64,000 nucleotides of DNA from Meghimatium bilineatum (GCA_034231615.1 CM067309.1:40543181-40607180); one strand, 5' to 3'. Positions 48,727 through 59,819 are shown, numbered from the stretch's first letter. Notes: generated from the sequence alone by a model not told the origin. Made by a program: numbers and translations.

Positions 48727-51700
48727 GTAAATTTTTAAATGCCATCATTTTATATCAATTAAATTATTGCCAGATAATGTGTAACTGTCATCATGTATAC
48801 ACTACGTCTGTTTAACTTAAATATAGCATCTGCATACATTTAATGTGGAAAAGTGACATTAGTATTAAAGTGATAATTAAACTGAACAAGCGCATTAGTA
48901 CTTTCTGTTGTGCTGTATGGTTGTGAGTGTTGGACGCTCACTGTGGACATGGAGAGATGAGTACAGGTTTTCAAATACGAACGATACAGATGAAGTATAT
49001 GAGTCTCATTTAGAGAGCATAAGACAAATGTGCATGTAAGAAATAAAATAGATATGTATACAGGTCCACAAGAACCATTACTTTCAATAGTCAAACGATG
49101 AAAACTTGTATAATTTGGACATTAATGGCGACACCATTTTTGGTCATAAACGAGACTATAGGGTACAGTCGAGGGTAGAAGAAGAAGATAGGAACAAAGA
49201 AAATTATGGACAGATAACATCAAGAACTGGATAGGGCGAGATTGTTCATCACGTATCTTCATCGCTGAAAATAGATATCGTTGGGTAACTCTGTGTTGTT
49301 GCGTCAAATGTGGTATCTCTACGACACTGACTTATGGGATTATAGGGAATATCTATATTAACAGATGGCAGGGTCGTGACGTAATATGATGCAGAGGCGG
49401 CAACATTAGGCGGGACCAATGAAAATACATTGTCGGGGGCGACATTTCAAAGAAAAACGATTAAGGGGAGGGGACGGAATTTCGAAGACTTATATCGTAT
49501 TGTGAACATCTACCGCACGGTCCTGACGGGTCTTTTCTAATGCTAGAAAGTAACAACAGCATTGCAAAATATTGGTTGGGAAGAATTTACGTCAAACAAG
49601 CCAGTAAGAGAAGACACAAAACAGAAATATACTTCTACAAAAAATAAGAAATACAATGGACTTATATCGGAAATGTACTATAGAATGAAAATAGACTGCC
49701 CTTACATTCATTAAAATGGGTACCAGATCGCACAAGAACAAGAGGAAAACCAAGAGAGATTTCGCCGAAAGTCTTCGCAGAATCAAAGAGGGTTTCAATA
49801 TAGGTCTCAAAATGCAAGAATTACTCACAGTATCACATGGCTCGAACTGGAGAGCTCTGGTTTCTGACCTATGTGCCCTACTCGGCGCTGTAAGAACATA
49901 CATATTTTTTTTTTAAAAGATAATTATATAGATCGATAGATAGATATATCATGTTGTATAACTTTATAAGTGGAATACCACTATAACAAATTCTTTTATA
50001 ACAAATTTCCCTTATAACAACAATTTTGAAAATCCCAATTATATTTATTCAATGATGTTTACACTTTTATGCTTATACTGTATATAGCGAATTTCTGTTA
50101 TTACATACATATTTGTATATGATTTCTTTTCTGAATGTGATAGAGTAGAGCACGGTTGAACCATTTCGAGACGCTGAAACAACATTGTGACAAGTCTAGC
50201 AAACCGACAGTTAGTTAGTCGTCGGATCATCATCACTGCAAACTGGACACGTCCATAGTTGCTTCGATTTCTCCTTGAGTGTATCCGCCATTACATTTCT
50301 GCTGACAATACCAGTGATATGCTGGCTGGTTGACCATCATTCTTCTGCGCCCTCTAGAAATGTTCACTTCTAGCGACACCGCATTTCAAACCCTGACCTT
50401 TAATCCTAGCCATTGAAAAGGAATCATCATCCACACTAGTCTCACTCTCGCGTGTTATATCTTTTAAGGAGTTCAATCATCATCATCATTGTGGTGATGA
50501 CCACTGAAACGTTAAAGTGGTGTCTACAAATCAACAATGTCCACAAGTCTAGCGTCATGTCCTGTTCATGGTACGCTGAAATATTATTGATTTACTGCAC
50601 ACATAGATATCCATGCGCTCGCGCGCGCGCACATATATACATACAGTCAATGATATGAGGACTATTTTTACAATGAAGGTTCAGGGGACCGCTTCTTAAT
50701 TCAACGTTTGTACGTGCTCAGTGTCACAGCTGGACAAGCTGCTACTGCAGAGAGGGACGTCGCCGTGACTCAGATACTTACCATGCTCAATCTCGATGGA
50801 AATAATATTAAAGCTCTTATTTCTTTCTATTGGGATGTATAGTTGTGAGAGAAGGACACTGGCTGCAGACATGGAGAAACGGTTATTCAAATGTCACAGA
50901 TGAATACCGCAGTGGAGGAAGGTGGGTAGCTTGCACAGAACTGTGAACCTTACAGAGTGGAAGTTATGACTCTGTTCTTTACAGGATATAACACATAGAA
51001 ACAGAAGATACATAACTAGAAGAAACATTTTCGTCATGTTATCTGCAGAGTCGAAACAAGGTATTTTGACGCCATTTGTAAGCTGATGTTATCTGCAGCG
51101 TCGAAACAAGGTATTGTGACGCCATTTGTAAGCTGATGTTATCTGCAGAGTCGAAACAAGGTATTTTGACGCCATTTGTAAGCTGATGTTATCTGCAGCG
51201 TCGAAACAAGGTATTGTGATGCCATTTGTAAGCTGATGTTATCTGCAGCGTCGAAACAAGGTATTGTGACGCCATTTGTAAGCTGTTACTGGTGCCCCTT
51301 TACATAAAATCCTTTATTTTGTGACGCACACAGGTATTGCTTTTGGCGCTAAAACGGTGGTGACCGCTGTATTTACCCTGCCTAGTTTTGCAGAAGGGTG
51401 TAGGTGTGGTAACATGCCTGCTATTCTTCTTCTTCTTCAAAGTTCATTCTCAAACTCCCGCTGGATCTCTCTTGTAGCAGAACCACAGTCATATTAGATT
51501 TCCAACTGGAAGTAGTCCAGAGAGTGGAAATGCGTTGTGTAGCTGTTTTATTTGCGCTAATTGACCCGGCACATCCGTCTTCGGTGGATGAATGCGGTAG
51601 TTTCTAAATCATGCTTATGGTGAAGGCCTGTTGCAATATGATGACTGTGTGTTGAAAGTGGTTCAACATTCAATCTTTACTCCAGTACAGGTAAGATAAG

Positions 51701-54700
51701 GTTCAACATTTAATCTTTACTCCAGTACAGGTAAGATAAGGTTCAACATTTAATCTTTACTCCAGTACAGGTAAGATAAGGTTCAGCATTCAATCTTTAC
51801 TCCAGCACAGGTAAGATAAGGTTCAGCATTCAATCTTTACTCCAGTACAGGTAAGATAAGGTTCAGCATTCAATCTTTACTCCAGTACAGGTAAGATAAG
51901 GTTCAGCATTCAATCTTTACTCCAGTACAGGTAAGATAAGGTTCAACATTTAATCTTTACTCCAGTACAGGTAAGATAAGGTTCAACATTCAATCTTTAC
52001 TCCAGTACAGGTAAGATAAGGTTCAACATTCAATCTTTACTCCAGTACAGGTAAGATAAGGTTCAGCATTCAATCTTTACTCCAGTACAGGTAAGATAAG
52101 GTTTTTCATTTAACGGTTGGTATTTACGTATGTACTAATATTTCTTATTTCTATTTTACTCAGAGAAAATGTCCGAATGTTACTAAACAATACTGATATT
52201 TCCACAGGAAAATATTTCTCTATGTGTAGAACTAAGGAAGGGAATGGGGTGAATTTTTTCCTTGTCAGAGATCTTCAAAACAGCACAGAAGCAGCTTTGG
52301 AGAAATATACACAGGGAAAAATCTCAATCTTAGTCAACGTGGCATCATTTTGTGGTGAGTTTCAGAATCTTAGTCAATGTGGCATCATTTTGTGGTGAGT
52401 TTCAGAATCTTAGTCAATGTGGCATCATTTTGTGGTGAGTTTCAGAATCAATCTTAGTCAATGTGGCATTTTGTGGTGAGTTTCAGAATCTTAGTCAATG
52501 TGGCATAATTTTGTGGTGAGTGTCAGAATCTTAGTCAATGTGGCATAATTTTGTGGTGAGTGTCAGAATCTTAGTCAATGTGGCATAATTTTGTGGTGAG
52601 TGTCAGAAACAATCTTAGTCAATGTGGCATAATTTTGTGGTTTCAGAAATAAAGGACAGAGAACATCGGTATATATGGAAAAACTGTAGGTATTAGTTTG
52701 TTGATTATCCTCATCGCACGCCGGACATCGCACGCCGGACATGTCCATAGATGCTAAGATCTCTGCTTCAATAAATAATTCTCTTTCTTTCTTCTCCGCT
52801 TCACTTTATGTGATATTCTCCATATTCTTCTATTTATCAACTTCTCAAAGGCATCAATTCTGTCTTCTAATTGTTTGTTTATTGTCCATGTTTCTGAGCC
52901 ATACATTAATATAGAGTAGATGTAGAATTTTATAATTCTCATTTTTAGCTTGTTTGTAAGTTGTTTTTATGTTAATATTTTCCTCTAAGCCATTTCTATT
53001 CTCCTTTTGACTTCTGTTTTTTCCCCACTTCTTTCATCATTTGTGATTATGTGTCCAAGATATTGATAATGTCTTGCTTATAGTTTCTCTCCATGTATTT
53101 TTATGTTTAGCACCTGTTCTTCTGTTTAGCACCTGTTCTTCTGTGAACTTTTTTGGGGGGGGGGGGGGGGTTGGCTTATATCCAGTTAATATTCATTACT
53201 TGATTTATTGACTTGATCTATTAGTCTTTGTAGTTACTGTTCAATTTCTGCTAAAAGAACAGTGTCATCTGCATATCTCATGTTGTTTATTATTTCCCCA
53301 TTTGATCTTGAGTCCTGGCATTCCTTATGTATATTTAAAGATATTCTCTGTGTAGATATTAAATAGGATGGGTGATAAAGTGCATCCTTGTCTTACCCCT
53401 CTTCTTATTTCTATATATGGTGAGTAGCTGTTTTCACCTTATTGATGCAGTTTGTTCCTAATATATATTTCTAATCAGTCTGATGTCTTTTCCATCTATG
53501 CCTATTTCTTGAAGACATTCAATTAATTTTTCATGTTGGACTCTGTCAATGTCTTGATGTAGTCCATGAAGCAAATATAGATACTTTTTTTGGACTTCTA
53601 TAGGACCTATGTGTGCGAGTCTTGGACAATAAACAAACAAGAAAGAGGGAAATTAGAGGCAATAGAGATGTGGTTCTACAGGAGAATGCTGAGAATACAA
53701 TGGACTGCCAGAAAAACTATGTAGAGGTGTTGAAAGAGTCAAATGCGAAACAGACCTTAATCAATAATATAAGAAAAAATACAATCTTCATTTTTTGGCC
53801 ACTTCATGAGACATGGAGGTTTGGAGAACATAGTCACAACCGGCAAGATTGAAGGCAACAGAGCAGAGACAGGGGGCGACAACGTGAGAAAATATTAGAC
53901 AGTTTGACAACCTGGCACTGCAGGGAAACAACAACGATCTTGATACATAATACTGTGGACAGAGAGCTGTGGAGAGCCATGACGGCATGGCACCTGATGA
54001 TGATGGTGATAGGCCCTAAATTTATCTGCCAATAGTAGAATACTAAGAATATCTTCTCTAGTTCCTTTCTTTTTCCTAAAACCGAATTGCTCTTCCCCGA
54101 CCTCAGTCTCTATATTGTGTTTAATTAATTCCTGTATTATAGTGAGTATTATTATGGTTATATGATCTCATCAAATCCAATATTTTAAAAAACGTATGCG
54201 CACATAACTATATATATATATATATATAAGTAAAGTAACCCATAGCATTTATTAATGCCGTAGGGGTGTGAGATGTTAGCGATCTCACATTTCACAGGCT
54301 CTGCAAATGAGGGCGGTAGCCCTCTCCCTCGCAGTCTTTACTTCCCGGATTAATCCGGTACCCATTTAAGGCTGGGTCGACCTGGGAGCCGTTGCGATCT
54401 GAAAACATTTCCGCCTCAGCTGGGAAATGAACCATATAAAAGAAATCAGAGCTCTCTAGTTCGAGAGTTGTGATGCTACAGTGTGTAAAACAGTTGAAAG
54501 CCATAGTCATACCCTCTTTGATGGTTGTTCTGTGAAGAGTCTCTTTTGGTCTTTTTCTTTTGCTATCTGGTTCCCAATTTAATGTTTCTATTGACAGTAT
54601 GTCTTCATTCAAATTACATGTCCGATATAAGTCTATTGTTTTTTTCCGACTGTTGTAGAAACATATTGCTGTTTGGTGTTTTCCTCTTACTTGCTTGTTT

Positions 54701-56270
54701 GACTTTGAATTCTACCAAACCAATATATAAATTTTCGAGAACATTAACTTGTATTTTATGTAATTACTGTTCATACCAACAGGTCTGACTCGGCAATACA
54801 TACAGTTCAATTCCATACTCTCGGAACTTCCTAATACTTTACGGGTGGTAGGATTTCCATGTGACCAGTTTGGTCATCAGGAACCAGGAGTGAACAGTTC
54901 AGAGATTCTCAACACTATACATTACGTTAGACCTGGGTCCGGTTTTAATCTACACCCACAGTTTCACTTGATGTTACGGGGTGATATCAACGGGAAGAAG
55001 GAATTAAGCCTATACACGTACTTGAAGGTGGGTATTTTAATCGAAACTTTTGTTGTTGTTGGTCATCCATCAGAAGTGGCCATTTGTTACATGCACTTTT
55101 GAAATTCATTTAGAGTCATATCCTTGGCCATGAGTCCGCAGATGGCCAATAATGACCGCCCTGGTCCGCAAATGTCCCCTGACAACTTGGAGACAGGATG
55201 ACCACCACAGGTGGTCCCTGTTCCACCCATGACCCTCTAACCACTCTCCGCCATCGAGCCGCTGCAATTCTTCTCCCTTCAGAAGACGCCAAGCCCCCTA
55301 ACCGCATAGCGCCATGCAGCTGCACTCCGTACAGCTTCCCCCCATGCACTCCGGTATATCTCAAAGGCTCTCAGTGAGCTCCCCAACGAGTCCCCGAAGC
55401 GCCCCCTGGCCACGACGAGAACGTATGCCACTCTGCAGTTCCCCATTGAGAAGTATAGGCACACGTACCAGACGACCCGCCTAATGTATCCGCGTCCTCA
55501 TCAGAACAGTGTCAATACTAGTAACACCATATCCGTCAAAGACAGCAGCATCAGGAATTCCGTCCTGCCATACAACCCTCACAACCCCTCGGAGACTTTT
55601 CTGTGTGAAAGTGACTGCGCTCCGCCAGCGCACATCACCACCGGAAGCACTACTGCTCTGCAAACACTCAGTCTATTTTGTAGGCCACAGCCATCACCAC
55701 GCCACACACCAGTGGATTTGAAAATGTCTTGCACTAGGGAATTTGATTTCAATGAGGACAAGTTGTTCAAGAAGAATCACGATAAAGTCAATCAATCAAG
55801 TAATCAATCAATCAATCAAGTGCCATGCCAAGTGGCGAAGACCAAAATAGTTATTTTGGGCAAATTTGCCCTAATCTAAGTGTTTTTTTTAGGAAATCCC
55901 CTTTATATAGAATAACAGGATGATCTAAAGAACGAAATTGTTTGTGCTATGGTTTATGGCTTGGCAGCGATATCTGCGTGTTTCGGCCCGATACATCTAA
56001 CTTCAGCACTACTACTTTAACTCTCTATGGAAATGGACAGCAAACTCCTAAAGCTTCCTTAGTCGCCTCTTATGACGTGTATCTCAGGTAACCGTACACA
56101 TTCTGTGCACATACGGTCCTATGCAACACACCTTTGAGTTTGACACATTTGAAACATTTTAGGGTGATGTTATTGGGAATGCAAAATAAGATAAAACGGT
56201 TACTAGTTAAACCTAACTACAGATTATATATATATATAATTGTATGTTTTATATATATATAAATAAATAA

Positions 56271-56303
<33 letters not shown>

Positions 56304-58371
56304 AAACATACAATAAAACAAAGTTAAAGGACAATTTTCCTCCTATTGGTCCAAATGGGACCTTTTTCAAGAAACTAATAACATTCAAAATAAACAAAAC
56401 CACATAAATAGTAAAACTGAATTGACTAGAGAATGTTCCCTTTACGAAGAAACATTACCCAGTACCGGTTGCACCAGGCATGTCCAGTGAAATACAAAAT
56501 GCGTGCTTTCAATATGTGGACATATATGAGGAGCGCGGTAGCCTAGTGGATAGTGAGCTTGCTTGCTATCATCTGGTTATAGCGTGCCAGTATCGAAACC
56601 ACGTCCGGACATTAAAAAAAAAATTTAAAAAATCCGGGTTGTGATTTCTCACTTGACACGACCACTCCTCCAGTCGACTCAGCTGTAAATGAGTACCTGA
56701 CGCATGAGTTAGGGAAGGTAAAAAACAGCAAGGAAGGGAACTGGCCACCCCACCTAATAGTTGCTGCGGCTTAGTACATGAAGAGTTATCTTCATCCCCG
56801 ACGGCAGATGCCATGGGACCTACCTTTACCTTTATATTTTCGCACAATTCTGACTTAGCCAAACTCAGATCGAAAGACTGGATAGACTCCAGAATGCAGC
56901 AATGCGTATCATACTGGGATGCACAAGAGATACATCGACAAAGGCTATGCGGTATCTACTCGATTGTCCAATGGCAGAGCACAGATTACAGTATTGCTGT
57001 GCACGAGCGTACCTTACCTTCAAATACATGCAGATAAGGAACACCCATTGCATTCCGAAATACAGAAAGTTAAAGGTAGCAAACTTAAGAGAGGAAAGTC
57101 GTGGATGGGACATGCTGAGAATGTCACACAAAACATTTGCAGATTGCGAGATGTGGCAACAGGTGCAGAATGGATAGGTCTACCCACAGATTTCGAAACT
57201 TGTTTGAAAGTAGTAATATCACTTAGCAGGGAATGCAGAGAATGGTGTCCAACAGCTGTGGAGAAAGAAGTGCAGACTTTGGTCAGTGAGAATACAAAAG
57301 AGGGGATGTAATTATATACACTGATGGATCTGTGATTAGGCATGTTCGCAATGCTTGAACCTTTACAGCTCAGTGCGCAGGTCAAACGATCATGGAAGCG
57401 AGTGGGGCAGTTGCTGTGACTACAAGTAGCATGACAATGGAAATTATGAAAGTGACCAGAACATTTGAGTGGGTAGTTACACAGAAGGTAACCCAGGCCT
57501 GCATCTTGAGTGACTGAGTATGATTAGGAAGGTACAAGAGGGTCACGTTCGCGAACAGTGGATTGAGGCCTTGAGAAAGGCGAGATTAAAAGTCATTACA
57601 TTTATTTTTGTGCAGGGACAAGCAAAATAAGATTGTGCAACAGTCAGTGATGTAGGCAATGACATGACTGGACTCACAGCGTGCTACAGTCAGTGATGGC
57701 AGTGACGTAGGCAATGATATGACTGGACTCACAGAGTGCTACAGTCAGTGATGTCAGTCAATGGTATGGCTGGACTCTCAGAGTGCTACAGTCAGTGATG
57801 TCAGTTATGCAGACAATGATATGACTGGACTCTCAGAGTGCTACAGTCAGTGATGTCAGTTATGCAGACAATGATATGACTGGACTCTCAGAGTGCTACA
57901 GATGTATGTCTGTTTCCTACAGATTCTATGTGTACGCTCCATGTATGAGTAAGTACACAGTGATTAGTTATTCGTATACCCCCCCCCCACATAGAAAACC
58001 TACATATACATATATATAATTATATATATAAAATTCCTTACAAAGATACATTTACGGTCCTGCCTAAAGTACTAAAACTGTTTTCTAATCCACAGAGTGT
58101 ATGCCCACAGCCTGACTCCGCCTACTTCAAATCTAGCGAGAGTTCATGGGAACCAATCAAACTTAATGACATAACTTGGAATTTTGAGAAATTTTTGATT
58201 GACAAGATGGGTAGACCTTTGTATCGCTTTCGGCCTCAGGTGGAACCATTTGATCTTGTAGAGATAATAAAAGCGACAGATGACCACTCAGAGAGAAATG
58301 TGGATCAAGATAATAGGCTATCGAGGCTTCTGCATGACCTGGATGTCAAGGTGGAGCAAAGGCATCACTAG
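48648..58371 (+). CDS. Cysteine glutathione peroxidase, secreted (GPx3-like)
   Basis: Coding exons 48648-48726, 52208-52354, 54783-55027 and 58096-58371 total 747 nt, 248 residues plus TAG. Phases are 1, 1, 0, as in the Sec paralogue. A signal peptide ([16 protein letters not shown] core) occupies about residues 1-26. The active site reads LVNVASFCG, so the peroxidatic residue is Cys75, not Sec. [13 protein letters not shown] keeps the catalytic Gln104 but has Asp where FPCNQFG is usual; TWNFEKF gives Trp185 and Asn186. The product should be a thiol-dependent peroxidase, probably slower than the Sec enzyme and independent of a SECIS. It is divergent from the Sec gene and probably arose by duplication of the same ancestor. 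No frame damage is seen, so it is likely functional. Confidence 0.92.
48890..49345 (+). mobile_element. RTE-like LINE 3' fragment
   Basis: [32 protein letters not shown] and TVEGRRRR lead to the 3' signature GTATCTCTACGACACTGACT. Several stops. Confidence 0.75.
49600..49895 (+). mobile_element. LINE C-terminal fragment
   Basis: [20 protein letters not shown] and [19 protein letters not shown]. Inverted relatives at about 54440-54715 (-) and 59820-59960 (-) share GAGCTCTC and TAGTTCGAG-type sequence, so this is one family. Confidence 0.55.
49968..50165. mobile_element. pogo/Tigger-like MITE
   Basis: TGGAATACCACTATAACAAA at the left with TATAGCGAATTTCTGTTATT inside. The better copy at 60306-60487 shows the inverted ends. 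Confidence 0.5.
50215..50300 (-). mobile_element. LINE zinc-tail fragment (WTCPVC family)
   Basis: GCAAACTGGACACGTCCATA in reverse encodes the WTCPVC end seen at 26842-27270. Confidence 0.5.
50800..51015 (+). mobile_element. LINE RT relic
   Basis: TGGGATGTATAGTTGTGAGA, then ACATGGAGAAACGGTTATTC, correspond to the LYGCESWTL..DMEKR segment of RTE-like LINEs, broken. Confidence 0.5.
51035..51285. repeat. 51-bp tandem repeat, 5 copies
   Basis: TGTTATCTGCAGAGTCGAAA then CAAGGTATTTTGACGCCATT and TGTAAGCTGA. Confidence 0.93.
51424..51595 (-). mobile_element. SINE A copy
   Basis: TTCTTCTTCTTCAAAGTTCA, CCCGCTGGATCTCTCTTGTA, GTCCAGAGAGTGGAAATGCG and GGCACATCCGTCTTCGG. Confidence 0.88.
51650..52103. 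repeat. 40-bp array, 11 copies, each with a consensus splice donor
   Basis: The unit is TTCAACATTTAATCTTTACT then CCAGTACAGGTAAGATAAGG. Every copy contains CAG|GTAAGA and a pyrimidine stretch ending in CCAG. Confidence 0.95.
52208..52354 (+). CDS. Cys-GPx exon 2 with active-site Cys
   Basis: 147 nt from acceptor TTCCACAG to TGT G|GTGAGT. It encodes [19 protein letters not shown], then [17 protein letters not shown]. An upstream acceptor (CTCAG at about 52163) would be out of phase with exon 1. Confidence 0.9.
52325..52645. repeat. ~40-bp array repeating the exon 2 end and donor, about 8 copies
   Basis: Each unit holds AATCTTAGTCAATGTGGCAT then CATTTTGTG|GTGAGTTTCAG. Copies 1-3 are almost identical; later ones drift (ATAATTTTGTGG, GTGTCAG). 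The first copy is the real exon end. Confidence 0.95.
52690..52790 (-). mobile_element. LINE zinc-tail fragment (WTCPVC family)
   Basis: Contains a short tandem duplication CATCGCACGCCGGA and, reversed, the WTCPVC-type end. Confidence 0.5.
52780..53597 (-). mobile_element. LINE RT fragment, part 1
   Basis: Minus-strand frames: [20 protein letters not shown] and [11 protein letters not shown]; then [20 protein letters not shown]; then [19 protein letters not shown]. This is a sizeable RT domain with frameshifts and a G16 run at about 53155-53170. It continues at 54005-54160 beyond a nested insertion. Confidence 0.75.
53598..54004 (+). mobile_element. LINE RT C-terminal fragment nested in the LINE
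   Basis: [34 protein letters not shown] and [20 protein letters not shown] on the plus strand. The flanks ATAGGACCTA (about 53600) and ATAGGCCCTA (about 54010) suggest a diverged 10-bp target duplication. Confidence 0.7.
54005..54160 (-). mobile_element. LINE RT fragment, part 2
   Basis: [20 protein letters not shown] then [20 protein letters not shown], the RT finger region of the element interrupted at 53598. Confidence 0.7.
54235..54435 (-). mobile_element. Partial tRNA-derived SINE (family C)
   Basis: CCGGTACCCATTTAAGGCTG then GGTCGACCTGGGAGC aligns in reverse with the conserved centre of the SINE copies at 56530-56840 and 62345-62640. Confidence 0.5.
54440..54715 (-). mobile_element. 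LINE C-terminal fragment
   Basis: GAAATCAGAGCTCTCTAGTT and AAGAGTCTCTTTTGGTCTTT in reverse match the family at 49600-49895 and 59820-59960. Confidence 0.5.
54783..55027 (+). CDS. Cys-GPx exon 3
   Basis: 245 nt after ACCAACAG, phase 1 in and 0 out. [45 protein letters not shown] and [17 protein letters not shown], then GTGGGT. One codon shorter than the Sec paralogue. Confidence 0.93.
55100..55780. other. GC-rich block in Cys-GPx intron 3
   Basis: About 650 bases clearly richer in C and G than everything around it, C-rich on the plus strand. It has short ORFs on both strands but no recognised domain. It may be the 5' region of an unidentified transposon. It ends at AATC repeats near 55785-55815. 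Confidence 0.4.
55925..56100 (-). mobile_element. SINE B copy
   Basis: GCTATGGTTTATGGCTTGGC, AGCGATATCTGCGTGTTTCG, then TCCTTAGTCGCCTCTTATGA. Confidence 0.7.
56225..56305. repeat. (TA)n-rich palindromic repeat
   Basis: TATA and AAATAAATA runs flanked by TGTATGTTTTATATA and its inverse TATATAAAACATACA. Confidence 0.85.
56530..56840 (+). mobile_element. tRNA-derived SINE (family C)
   Basis: The head GCGGTAGCCTAGTGGATAGT fits a pol III A box. GTATCGAAACC about 50 bases on fits a degenerate B box. An A-rich linker follows, then a conserved body (GACTCAGCTGTAAATGAGTA, CTGGCCACCCCACCTAATAG) and a TTTACC-type end. Confidence 0.75.
56880..57620 (+). mobile_element. LINE RT to RNase H relic
   Basis: [38 protein letters not shown] and, after shifts, LYTDGSV at the start of RNase H. 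A short relative of the same segment is at 61875-62140. Confidence 0.7.
57640..57905. repeat. ~55-bp tandem repeat, 5 copies
   Basis: CAGTGATGTCAGTTATGCAG then ACAATGATATGACTGGACTC and AGAGTGCTA; the left copies have small deletions. Lies inside the last Cys-GPx intron. Confidence 0.9.
58096..58371 (+). CDS. Cys-GPx exon 4 (C-terminal)
   Basis: 276 nt after AATCCACAG, phase 0. [56 protein letters not shown] and a charged end finishing EQRHH, with TAG at 58369-58371. Confidence 0.93.
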   Translation, partial: SVCPQPDSAYFKSSESSWEPIKLNDITWNFEKFLIDKMGRPLYRFRPQVEPFDLVEIIKATDDHSERNVDQDNRLSRLLHDLDVKVEQRHH

Positions 58372-58484
58372 AGTACAGACGGAACAGTATCATCTGTTGT
58401 ATCAATATCAGGCAGGTGTATCAATATTTGGTAGCTAAACCATGTCTGTTTGCAGTATAGAACCTTTGTTCCATTACGTTTTTG

Positions 58485-58597
58485 ATTGTCATGTTTTTAT
58501 TGGTCACTATTTATATACTTCGAAATGTCTTGGCTATTTTTGGCATGCGATTCCAAGTATATAAATAGTAACCAATGAAATCATGACAATAATCCTT
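58485..58597. mobile_element. Hairpin MITE, copy 3, just past the Cys-GPx stop
   Basis: ATTGGTCACTATTTATATAC and its inverse GTATATAAATAGTAACCAAT, with outer TTGTCATG / CATGACAA. It begins about 115 bases after the stop codon, so it is probably in the 3' UTR. Confidence 0.85.
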
Positions 58598-58599
58598 TT

Positions 58600-58960
58600 T
58601 TTTTCTTGGGGTCTTGTTACCTCTAATATTTTATGGTAGCGTGTCGTGATATAACCTAACTGTAATTTCTTGTCTGCTGGTTGAAAGGGGCACGCCTCTC
58701 CAAAATAGACGCAAACTCATTAACTACCTACCTAGACAATAATCAAAATCGTAGCGAATGTTTACTTTCTGTGCCGTGGTTTTCTATACAGCAGAAAGCA
58801 GACTATTTTATAGGAAGAATTTGTGACCTGATAGATATAATTTAGTACACAAACACACACACGATTTACTGACCATGTTTTAAGTATTATAATGTTATCA
58901 AACTATTTATCATTTTCTATAATAATAAATAGATACGGCAAACAAGGACTACAGCGTATA
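58600..58960. other. 3' flank of Cys-GPx
   Basis: T-rich start, then unremarkable sequence. AATAATAAATAG at about 58920 could hold a polyadenylation signal. No other gene is seen. Confidence 0.35.
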
Positions 58961-58967
58961 GATAGAT

Positions 58968-59370
58968 AGATATACTAGATTAGATAGATATATTAGATAG
59001 ATATATTAGATAGATAGATTAGATAGATATATTAGATAGATAGATTAGATAGATATATTAGATAGATAGAATAGATAGATAGATTAGATAGATAGATTAG
59101 ATAGATAAGATAGATAGATAGATTAGATAGATAGATATATTAGATAGATAGATTAGATAGATATATTAGATAGATATATTAGATAGATAGATTAGATAGA
59201 TAGATTAGATAGATTAGATAGATAGATAGATTAGATAGACAGATTAGATAGATTAGATAGATAGATTAGATAGACAGATAAGATAGACAGATTAGATATA
59301 TAGATTAGATAGATAGATTAGATAGATAGATTAGATAGATTAGATAGAATAGATATATAGAATAATTAGA
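58968..59370. repeat. GATA/TTAGATA microsatellite
   Basis: Mixed ATAGATAGATTAG and ATAGATATATTAG steps for about 400 bases. Confidence 0.97.
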
Positions 59371-59520
59371 TTTGCATAATTTCATCCCTGAATTAAATAT
59401 TTGTGTACCAGAAGATAATCAACTGTGTCACATTGGAACCATACATTTTATCATACAATTGACGTCACAAATCACATGATCAATATTTCTGTTCATTTAG
59501 TGCTTTGACTTGATTTATAT

Positions 59521-59685
59521 TCTTCTTCTTCAGTTTTCATTCTCAAACTCTCCCGTTGGATCTCTCTTGTAGCAGGACCATGGTCCTATTAGATTTCCAT
59601 CAGGATGTATCCAGAGAATGGAAATGCGTTGTGTCGCCGTTTTATTTGTGCCAATGTCCTGACACATCTGTCTTCGGCGGACTTA
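59521..59685 (-). mobile_element. SINE A copy
   Basis: TTCTTCTTCAGTTTTCATTC, GGATCTCTCTTGTAGCAGGA, CAGAGAATGGAAATGCGTTG and CTGACACATCTGTCTTCGGC. Confidence 0.9.
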
Positions 59686-59819
59686 ATTTATCTAATTATG
59701 TGTTTGCATTGTCAAACATACAATCTTTGTTTTTGTACTGTTTTATATGTTCTATATGTGATTTAAATATAAACATATATACACATATAAAAAAATAATT
59801 ACAAAATTATATATATATA

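Larger units (their letters stand above)
48727..52207 (+). other. Cys-GPx intron 1
   Basis: 3.5 kb holding LINE relics, a pogo-like MITE, a 51-bp array, a SINE A copy and an 11-copy 40-bp array that ends about 100 bases before exon 2. Confidence 0.7.

Noticed and set aside
52160..52210. Upstream acceptor CTCAG for Cys-GPx exon 2
   Set aside because: It would enter in phase 2, while exon 1 leaves in phase 1; the CCACAG at 52202-52207 restores the frame and the 147-nt length of the paralogue.
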